Shown here one piece after another: positions 54,843 through 62,500 of a stretch of DNA of 62,500 nucleotides. The stretch's first letter is position 1. The number at the start of each line of letters is the position of its first letter. Source of the stretch: Mesostigma viride. Taxonomy: Eukaryota; Streptophyta; Mesostigmatophyceae; Mesostigmatales; Mesostigmataceae. Where the stretch lies: the NCBI GenBank assembly GCA_009746045.1, contig RPFO01000078.1, positions 930,516 through 993,015 on the forward strand, written 5' to 3'. The translations under genes and the position numbers were made by a program. The notes below the pieces were generated by a model. That model worked only from the letters and a program-made list of their open reading frames with translations. It made no database searches and had not been told where the DNA came from.

Positions 54843-55572
54843 TGTAACAGAATAAAATGGTGGTCTCTGCTCCACTAAATGCACAGATCTTTTACCTCCT
54901 GTCATTAAAGACAGAACGGACTTATCAAACCCCAAGAGACAGGGGAGATTCCTAGCACTCTCCAGGAATCGTAGAGGGTGGTCGTTTCCCGTCTAGAGGC
55001 CATTCCTACGAGACGGTACTTACGCGGTAGAGAGCGGTGGTCCCCTTTTGGTCGGGCGTCTCTCTGCTTGTTCATACAGACACAAGACTTCCTGTCTATC
55101 GGATATGGCTGTCCAATAACAGGGCCTGAAGTGAGCATGTTTGGTTATTAGAAATAACTTCACATAATTGGGGGTTTCCGCGTGATGGCTATGGTGACAA
55201 ACAGGCAAAGCTTATGTCCCCGCCGACACAGAGGAGTCCAACGCAATCCTACAGGTCTCAGCCAATCAGAACACAGATGAACCGGTAAGGTTCTCTCTAT
55301 ATATGCTTTACACCCCTAACTTACGAAAGATACTAACTGACATCAGTCAGATTACACATAGATTCCAAGGTACTGTCCCGTACCGTCCAGGGCCCAACAC
55401 AAAGGACCATCAAAAGGGCACTCCGCATATAAGTCCCAAAAAGTCAAGTCAGGCCAGGAATCATTACACTTTGGCCGTACAAAAGACTCAGCCATTTACA
55501 CTGAACGCTGAACTCCAAGTTCACGTCCACTTGGATGTAACAGTATACACACTGTCAGAAAATACTGTTACA
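54843..55572 (-). repeat. 5' LTR of element D
   Basis: 730 bp, TGTAACAG...CTGTTACA, followed by TSD ACCTG (55573-55577). Confidence 0.95.
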
Positions 55573-55849
55573 ACCTGGCACACACACGGGTCGGGCCGGT
55601 TGGTGTGCAAAACGCCCGCCTGCTGCCCACGTGCCCTCGCTGCAGAAAAAAAAGAAACTGTTTTTCAGGTTTTTTAATGTACGATACTTTTCCTTATGTA
55701 ATCAACGTCCGAACAAGCGAAATAACGTCCAAAATGGTTGCGTAATCAGCTCGCAATAAATTTTCGCGTCACCATAGCCGTGCACACCGAATTTCAGTCA
55801 ACATTGCACGCGCGCACCGAATTTCGTCAACTTTCCACAGGCCGGATAA

Positions 55850-56640
55850 ATATAAATGATATTTATGGAGTTTAAATAGAAACTGAATATTTATACCTCT
55901 AAATACATTTGCAAAGGGTTGCCGGATCCCTGCCGGATCCAGCAAAAGTATTTAAATACATTTACTGACGATCCCGATTGGCGCAAAAATATTTAAATAT
56001 ATTTACACCGGCGCGGACTAGATAGAAAAATATTTAAATGTATTTAGTGACGATCCGTGTTTTGAAGAAAATATTTAAATATGTTTAAAGAATATTTAAA
56101 TGAATATATTTCTAAATACCGTGGGTTATTTAAATATATCTAGGGTACTAAATATATTTAAACCGTAAATATATAGGGCACCTGGCCCCATCCCCCAGCG
56201 CCCACAACCCCCTTTTTCCAGCCTGTACCTGTACCTGTACCGTAAATCACAATGGCGGCACCCGCGAAGGTCGTGGTTATATCCCAGCCACGCCCGGCCG
56301 ATAAATAATGTTTAATAGTAAAAATGTAAGAAAATACCTCTAAACTAGCTGATTTGTTGGCTAAAATATTTAAATAATATTTAAATATATTTATCCGCGA
56401 CAAAAATTTCAGGGGAAGTATTTAAATATATTTATCGTTGTCCTATTTTTGCGCCAAAGTATTTAAATATATTTAGAGGCTTCCCGCTTTTTGCTGGAAA
56501 TATTTAAATACATTTGAAACTCGCACCGCCTCTAGAGGAAATATTTAAATAGTATATGAAAGGATCTTGCTCCCTTCCGAAAATATACTCTCCCTTCCGA
56601 AAATATACTCTTTAAATAATATTTATCCGGCCTGTGCAAC
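55850..56640. repeat. Cluster of ATTTAAAT palindromes
   Basis: At least ten copies of (A/G)TATTTAAATA(T/C)ATTTA or close forms are spaced 30-50 bp apart (for example near 55949, 55989, 56029, 56071, 56417, 56459 and 56500), with GC-rich spacers between. An exact 19-bp repeat (CTCCCTTCCGAAAATATAC) is tandem near 56570-56608. No gene is present. Confidence 0.8.
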
Positions 56641-56720
56641 TTTCGCGGGGGCCGGGAATTACCGGGGTGTGCAAGGCGCGGCGCCGGACTGATGTGAGGA
56701 CCCCAGGCTCTGGACTGCTG

Positions 56721-57003
56721 TTCTTTGTGTGGCATGGAGATGACCGACTCATTTAATTGTGGGCCTAGCTAGAGCTGAAGTGGAAAATTTTATTCAGCAG
56801 GTCCAGTAATCATATGAGATTGGCAAGCAGGTGGAATTGAGTACAACCCCTATCCAGTTCTGTGGCATCATGTACGTACGTTGCAGCTGCACAAGCAGCA
56901 GGATCAGTGGGTCTGCTCTCTCTCCCCTCCTGCAGACTATATTCAAGATTGTCTAGATCTGCTGCAGCACCATCACCTCCCCTGCTCCCCATGCACAGTT
57001 GGA
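56721..57003 (+). pseudogene. Copia-like RT relic with HGDD box
   Basis: Short plus-strand remnant matching gene H: FFVWHGDDRL with the catalytic pair at 56733-56744, then NFIQQV (near 56790), IGKQVEL (near 56820), QFCGIM (near 56855) and ADYIQDCLDLLQ (near 56935). Stops and frame changes abound. It starts and ends abruptly. Confidence 0.8.
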
Positions 57004-57855
57004 ACGTAGACGGAGAATGCGAGTGACACTGACTCACGAATGCTGAGAGCGATGAAAGAGATTGTATTAGCAAATAATACAACGAACACGAAGAGCTCAG
57101 AATGGAACTGGGCAAACTCGGGTGCTGTGGCACTCCCCAGTGCTACGCCTATATGCCTATGGCAGCGCTCCGGCACTGCAGCGCCTACCAGTGGACAACT
57201 GTACACTGCAATTCCATGCGACCACGTACGTCACTAGCATCAACTACACTCGGCCTGTCAGACCCGGATAACCCAGATCTGGCGGGTCGAGCTAGAGCCT
57301 AGGAACAGTCTGGCACTAACTGCACGTCAGTCCACATGACACCTCAGTACCGTACGACCTGCCGTACAGTGCTGAGGTGTCCCGCTCAGCCGCGGTAGGC
57401 AATACGCGGCGCGCAGGCCGGAAATCCGTGTGTCAGCCTAAGCATCTCATCTAACTCCCATTATGTTTTCCTTTCAGGTTGAAGGCTAGCAACTTCAAGC
57501 CTGATCCTGCCCAGCTAGGAGACTGACTCCAAGCTGACTGAGGTGCTGAGCAACTGACACCCATACTGCAACATCTGGACTGAAAAAGATATGCCCCAGA
57601 ACTCGTGCAATACTTCTGGTGGCATCAAGTTTAGCTCAACAGGCCCGGGGAGTTCCTCCTCCTCGCGAGCTCATAAGGGAGATAGCCATGCCTGTCTGCC
57701 TATCCAGGGAGTGCTTCACCAGCCAAGAGAGCCACTGTAAAAAAATGCCAAGGTAAACCGTTCCATGTTGTTCCATCATCATCGCCCACTCAGAAAACAT
57801 AGCACCCAGCCAGGCTGGGGCAACTGAGCTCAGGTCACCTGCAACCTGAGTAGTG
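57004..57855. other. Unassigned DNA
   Basis: About 850 bp in which I find no gene, repeat or clear RNA structure. It may be part of the 3' region of element H. Confidence 0.4.
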
Positions 57856-57867
57856 ATGTCCAGTAGC

Positions 57868-58110
57868 CAGGTTTATTGCACCCTGAACTGTCCACGTTGC
57901 ACCTGCACAACGGGTGCATGAGGACCAGCCACCCCTGCCCTGCACAGTGGTGACTGAAGTCCTGGTGACAGGTGACAGGAATATTGCATCCTGGACCTGT
58001 CCACGTTGCACCTGCACAACGTGGGAGGACAACCACCCCTGCCCTGCACAGTGGTGGTTGAAGTCCTGGTGACAGCCTAGGTGACAGGAATATTGCGTCC
58101 TGCACCTGTG
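57868..58110. repeat. Tandem repeat of about 118 bp, two and a half copies
   Basis: Units contain TGTCCACGTTGCACCTGCACAA and CACCCCTGCCCTGCACAGTGGTG followed by GAAGTCCTGGTGACAG. They recur near 57887, 58000 and, partially, 58095. Confidence 0.8.
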
Positions 58111-58540
58111 CTGATCACATTGTACTAGACAACATGACAGCACCCATACCTTTACTGCATGCACTGAACAGTGAGGCCAGGTGGCCCAGGAAGCCCAGGT
58201 GCCGTGACCTGGGGTCCTGGGAAACCACCTGTCAAGGGAGGTGTGACCCTCCACTTGAATGGGAGGCACCTGAGCCACTGAGCTCAAGGCCTATCCACCA
58301 AGGCAGACAACCCTAATGGATAAAGAGTGTGAGACACATCCCCTGCCCACCTATGAAGGTGGGCAGCACGAAATTCCATGGTGTGTGAAAAATCAAAAAA
58401 GATTTTATTGGCATAGGGCACACAGATGCAGAAAACCAAACAGGCTCCAACCAACCCCCCTTACTGGAAGCACAACCTGCCCCTTGGACCTGCCCAAGGG
58501 GTACTGGGTTACCTAGGCGGCCCTGGTTAACAGGACCCTG

Positions 58541-61013
58541 CTAGGCGTCCCCCCGATGGAGCAGGGTTGCCTGCTTGCCATACGGGTTCATCAGGTGGTA
58601 CAACAGCTGATATTGATCAGCTGCCTGCTGAGGCACTTTAGTAAGTGCGTCAGCAGCGTTGTGCTTGTCCTCCATGCACGTGACGGGTGGACTCCCAGCA
58701 GGTGGACTCCTGTTTAAGGACCACCCAGTCAAGATCAGTGTGCACAGCATAGGGGTCAGCAAGGAAGCTGAGGACTGACTGACTGTCAGTGAGCAAGTGT
58801 GCCACCACCCCAGCACTGCTGCCTGCTTGCATCTGCAACCAAACCAGCACATGATTCAAGTACCTTGCATGAAGCACTGCTGACACCACTGCCCTGCACT
58901 CAGCAGCATTGCTGCTGACAGCCTTGCGTCTATGCAACCGGCTGTACCATGAAATGAGAGACAAGGGTGCATCATCATTCTGCACAAAATACAAGCCGGA
59001 CTCCCTGGCCTGCAACTTGGTAATCTGCCTGGACTCCATGGAACTATCCATCATAGCTTGGATGTGAATGGTTTTGTGGAGATCCAAGGAATGCAAGATA
59101 AGGGGAGGGCCTTCCTGGACCGAGAGTTTTGGTGATGGCTTTGTGACCTACTTGCATCAAGACATCATCATCAACTCTGCTATAACGGCACAGCCAGGTG
59201 AGGTGCACAAGTTGAGCACAACCACCCCAGCTTGCCTCTAATGGTGGGACAGGCACCAGGTTTGATTTTGGATTGCAGAACCTCCAAGCAGCTGTGCATG
59301 TAGTCAGTAGGAGAGTAGAGTGCACACACCCACTGGTTGTTATGCTGCTGGAGTTGTAACATTGTGCCACAAAATTTTATGGCAGTGGTGCCCAGCTCTA
59401 CTTGCTTGCCAATCTCAAAATGCTGTGACACTTGTTGAATAAAATCATCTACAGCACGCCTTGGCCCAGCAATCAGCTGATCATCCCCATGCCACACAAA
59501 GGTGAGTATGTCATGAGGGTGGGGGACCACAAAGAAGCAAGGGTCTATGTCATCATATCTAGCCCCTAGCTTTTCAAACACAGCCTGAGCTGACATCCTG
59601 AAAATGCGAGGGGCTGATTGCAGCCCTTCAACACCTATGTTAGCTTTCAGGTACTGCTGAGGGATATGTTTTGCCCAGACTCTGGGAGTGGAGACTACAT
59701 ACACCTGACCATGCCACACTTGTTGTGCTATCTCAGGTGAGCCTTTCAGGAAAGCCCTTTTAATGTCTGTAGCCTTACATACATAATCATCTCCGTCATT
59801 GAGATGACGGCACAAAGACAGATGTCAGCAAGATTTTTAAAGAAGTTTGCTGAATGCCTGGCGTGTACAACTCGGCCTCTGTCAGATCAGTGAGGCCCTT
59901 GAACTCTGTCACACAAGGTCTAGCATGGAAAATGACTGACCCATCTGCTGCTGGCTTATGTTTACACACAAACTTCAGGCGCAAGTGCTTGCACCCTGCA
60001 GGCTTTTTGTCAATAGGTGTGACAGGTGGGGTGTGAGAGGGACTAAGAGGATCTGGCACTACCCATTCCTCCCTGGCCTTGTTGAAGGCCTCCACCCATT
60101 TTAGGAAACCTATGTACGTGTGTGCGACAGTCTTGCTCTATCTGTTCATAAGAAAGAGGGGACATTTTAGCCACATCATGCTTGCCCAATCCAAATGATG
60201 TTGGATGAAGTTTTTGATTGTGAACCAAGTCTGCCACACAAGGTTCTTGCCCTGGGGCATACTTGGGGGTAGCAAATTTTACAGAGGCAATGTTGGTTTG
60301 AATAAGTTTTTGAAGAGAGATTTTGAAATGATTCAGATCAACACCACCCATGTCCTGGATGGCTAGTCTATCACTGGAGATAATGACACCAGGGTAAGAG
60401 AGAAAAGGATCACCCAACAAGGCATTACCTTTATAACCTTCCAGTACCTGGAAAGGGGTTGGGATACCAAGTATAGTCAACATGACCTGACCTTGTACCT
60501 TGAGTGATGACTGCCCTGAGAAATCAGCCACATGGTGCCAGGGTGAAGGTTCCAAAGGCAAATGGGGCACAGCCAGTGCACTAATAATGCTGACCTGGGC
60601 TTGTGTGTCCACTGCAACCACGAATGGGCTATTGTCATTCTGCCCAACCTTACCCACCTTAGCTGATCCTGCAGCAGTTTGAGCTTTAGCTCTATATGAG
60701 CTGATTGTAAAATGCGAACAGCTTCTGCTAGGCTGCGTTTGGAATGTGCAGCTAGTGGCTGAGCTATGTCCACAAGTGAAGAGGTGATAGGTTGCTGATC
60801 ACCTGTTTTGCCAATTTGACCCTCTGCTGCAGGGGGCCAAGCCTGCAGTGACTGCCTGCAATCATCAAGGGTGACCTGGGTGTCACAGTGGTTGTGGCTC
60901 TCACACTCACCAGTGGGTGTTCCAAACAACCACTCACTGGGCAACGCTGGGATGCCAGGCAATTGTACAGGGCTGTCGGCCAACAGCTCTTCCTCCTCTG
61001 CCACGTCTGACAC
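58541..61013 (-). pseudogene. pol: Copia-like protease-RT-RNase H gene H (frameshifted)
   Basis: From MSDVAEEEELLADSPVQLPG at 61013 the frame runs through an acidic linker, then changes near 60660 into a retropepsin-like domain (VDTQAQVSII, VADFSGQ, GNALLGDPFL). The linker (KYAPGQEPCVADLV) follows, then RT after a break near 60100 (REEWVVPDP, IFHARPCVTEFKG), another near 59810 (DIKRAFLKGS, NIGVEGLQSAPRIFR), and the catalytic box VWHGDD (59480-59491). RNase H follows (SSNAAECRAVVSAV, LLTDSQSVLSFL, EDKHNAADALTK) with further breaks and a stop at 58541. No integrase precedes the protease, unlike element E. It either lost it or never had it. I could not find LTRs for this copy. Confidence 0.85.
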
Positions 61014-62500
61014 AGTTGGAATCGGATTTCTCTGAAAATAGTTTATTAAACAGAATGCGGGAAAGAAAGGGCCGCCACAACCTTGTGGCTGTACATGCAG
61101 AGAGGCTTGTTAGACGAATGGGGACGGCTTGTTGTTTACCGGGGAATCCTACTGGCAACTAGCTTTACCTTTTGTAAGTCAGGCGCCGTTTGTTTGAACG
61201 GCCGGCCATGTGTGGAATGCTGACGGAAGTTGCGTCAAAAAGCTGTAATAAAATCTGATGTAACCAGCACTCACCAATTGATTGGTGTGCTGTTTGGTTG
61301 GGTAGTGTGTTCAGGGTTGCATTCGAAGAGTACACATGGCCTGACAGCTCAGAGGTGTGACAGATGAGCTGGCTGGCTGAATTATTAAATTGTCAGCGTT
61401 AGGATATTTCTGGTTTTGCCGTTTTCCATTTTGACGGTAGGCTTGAAAAGCATGGTCGGCGGGTTGTGACCCGTAATTGTTTCTTTGAATGTGCTCACTG
61501 AAGCAGTATGAGCGGCCTCGCTGCTATGGCGGCGGGGCTAAAGAAAATTAGGCAAAGACCCCGTCCTTGCCTGCTATGAAGTCGCGGGCTTTGCGACTTC
61601 ACGGCAGGTAGGGGCGGTTTGAACGGAACGGAAATTTCGCGTTACCAATGTGCCAAGTGGTTCTGGTTGGCACCTTGCTGGGCAGCGTCTCGTTGGTCAT
61701 AGAAAGTGGGCTGGGCGCCCCGCCCCGGCTGCTGGTAATTCCAGCAGCGGAGCCAATCATGTCGACTAAGAAGTCCGCAGCTAATGCGGAAACTGAGCGA
61801 AGGTCAATAGATTAATTTGGATTCCATGAGACTGCGCTGGTAGTCAGTCAGCGGCCCACAGCCTAGGGCGCTGCATGGCGCTGCCTTCGGCTTGGTGCGC
61901 GGCCCTTTTTTGTTATGGGCCAGCGAGGGATATAAGGGTGACGCGCGGCCGGCTAATTTCTTGCGTTCCGGAAGAAAATATATTTGCAAAATTCCCACAA
62001 AAGGAACCGAGTATCGGAAAGGCGTCTCGGCTGGCAGTGGCAGTGCCTGGCCTTGTCGTCTTTCCCTGCTCAGCACCCGGCAGGTAGCGGTTCAAACCCT
62101 GGTGGCGTCGGAATGCGAATTTTCTGGGTTTTTATCTGGAATAATATTTTGCTGAGGCGGCTCCGCGGATTCGCTAACCTTTTATCGTCGGGCCCCTTAG
62201 GGGGTTATTATAGCCTTGTGCGGGCTGAGTCGCCATGAAGGAGATGTTGCGACACGCCCCACTTTGTGGTCTTTTTATGGAAGCGGCTACCCTCGAGGCT
62301 GCCTGGAAGAGGGGGGGGATTCTTCTTCTTTTCTTTGTTCACTGTTATTGGGGCAACAGTGATCCTATCAAGTTTTGTTTCCTGAACGGCGACAGTGCGG
62401 GGGAGGAGGGCAATGGCGCCAGGGACTGGGGTGGATCGGGGGGCTCTTGCTCCTGCATGCGAGGGAGACGAGATGACTACTTAAACCTGCCTTTGGCAGG
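61014..62500. other. Unassigned right-hand flank
   Basis: About 1.5 kb without a recognised gene. A strong hairpin lies at 61577-61601 (TGAAGTCGC, 7-base loop, GCGACTTCA, extendable across a 2-base bulge to CTGC/GCAG). Frames at 61875-62238 overlap one another and look like chance. Confidence 0.45.

Larger units (their letters stand above)
32267..55572 (-). mobile_element. Very long, largely non-coding LTR retrotransposon, element D, with three nested insertions
   Basis: LTRs of 729 and 730 bp begin TGTAACAG and end CTGTTACA. TSD ACCTG lies at 32262-32266 and 55573-55577. A polypurine tract next to the left LTR and a primer site next to the right LTR set minus-strand orientation. Inside are gypsy C (33717-42125), LTR pair F (42857-45479) and copia-like E (47470-52840). 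Once these are removed the own interior is about 5.4 kb and almost without coding signal, as expected of a large non-autonomous derivative that borrows proteins from other elements. Confidence 0.9.

Noticed and set aside
62085-62110. tRNA-like B box (GGTTCAAACCC)
   Set aside because: The flanking bases do not pair into a T stem and no D or anticodon arm is present in the right place.

Overview
The window is eukaryotic nuclear DNA made almost entirely of retrotransposons and simple repeats. I could not support a single intact host gene. It contains chromodomain-bearing Ty3/gypsy elements, aberrant Ty1/copia elements, a LINE relic, megasatellite-scale microsatellites and nested insertions with target-site duplications (TSDs). 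This fits a repeat-rich genome, possibly algal or another protist, but the sequence does not settle the lineage.

Layout, left to right. (1) 1-3261 holds a frameshifted LINE reverse transcriptase, two copies of a LINE 3' end with a conserved hairpin followed by (TTAA)n(TCCA)n, and a weak ORF1-like stretch. (2) 3262-13997 is gypsy element A, minus strand, inserted in that stretch: identical-length 572-bp LTRs, TSD ATGTC, a small RNase-H1-N-terminal-like ORF, gag, pol with chromodomain, and a third ORF after pol. (3) 14003-18355 holds an LTR scrap, a copia relic, a 184-bp tandem repeat, and long (CA)n, (CACG)n and (CCCT)n tracts. (4) 18356-31755 is gypsy element B, plus strand: 585-bp LTRs, TSD GTGCG, the same four-ORF plan, with a 1758-bp insertion (G) in the RNase H region. 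(5) 32267-55572 is a very long element D, minus strand: 729/730-bp LTRs, TSD ACCTG. Its own interior is nearly non-coding. It is swollen by gypsy element C (33717-42125, TSD TCACT, related to B), a tandem LTR pair F (42857-45479) and copia-like element E (47470-52840, TSD CAGGG). (6) 55573-62500 holds a cluster of ATTTAAAT palindromes, a copia RT relic, a short tandem repeat, and a degenerate copia-like PR-RT-RNase H gene (H).

The most unusual content is the copia-like lineage E/H. In E, an open frame reads integrase, then a retropepsin-like domain, then reverse transcriptase, instead of the usual protease-integrase-RT order. The protease active-site triad is D-T-N or D-T-Q rather than D-[ST]-G, and the RT catalytic box is H-G-D-D rather than Y-x-D-D. 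In E, gag and pol share one frame separated by a lone UGA, and an extra ORF sits 24 nt after the LTR. Second in interest are the gypsy elements A, B and C. All three carry a separate hybrid-binding-domain ORF before gag. A and B also have a conserved non-envelope-like ORF after pol.

Elements A, B and H have several single-base frame breaks although the LTRs of A and B are nearly identical. Either base-level assembly errors or very recent decay could explain this.
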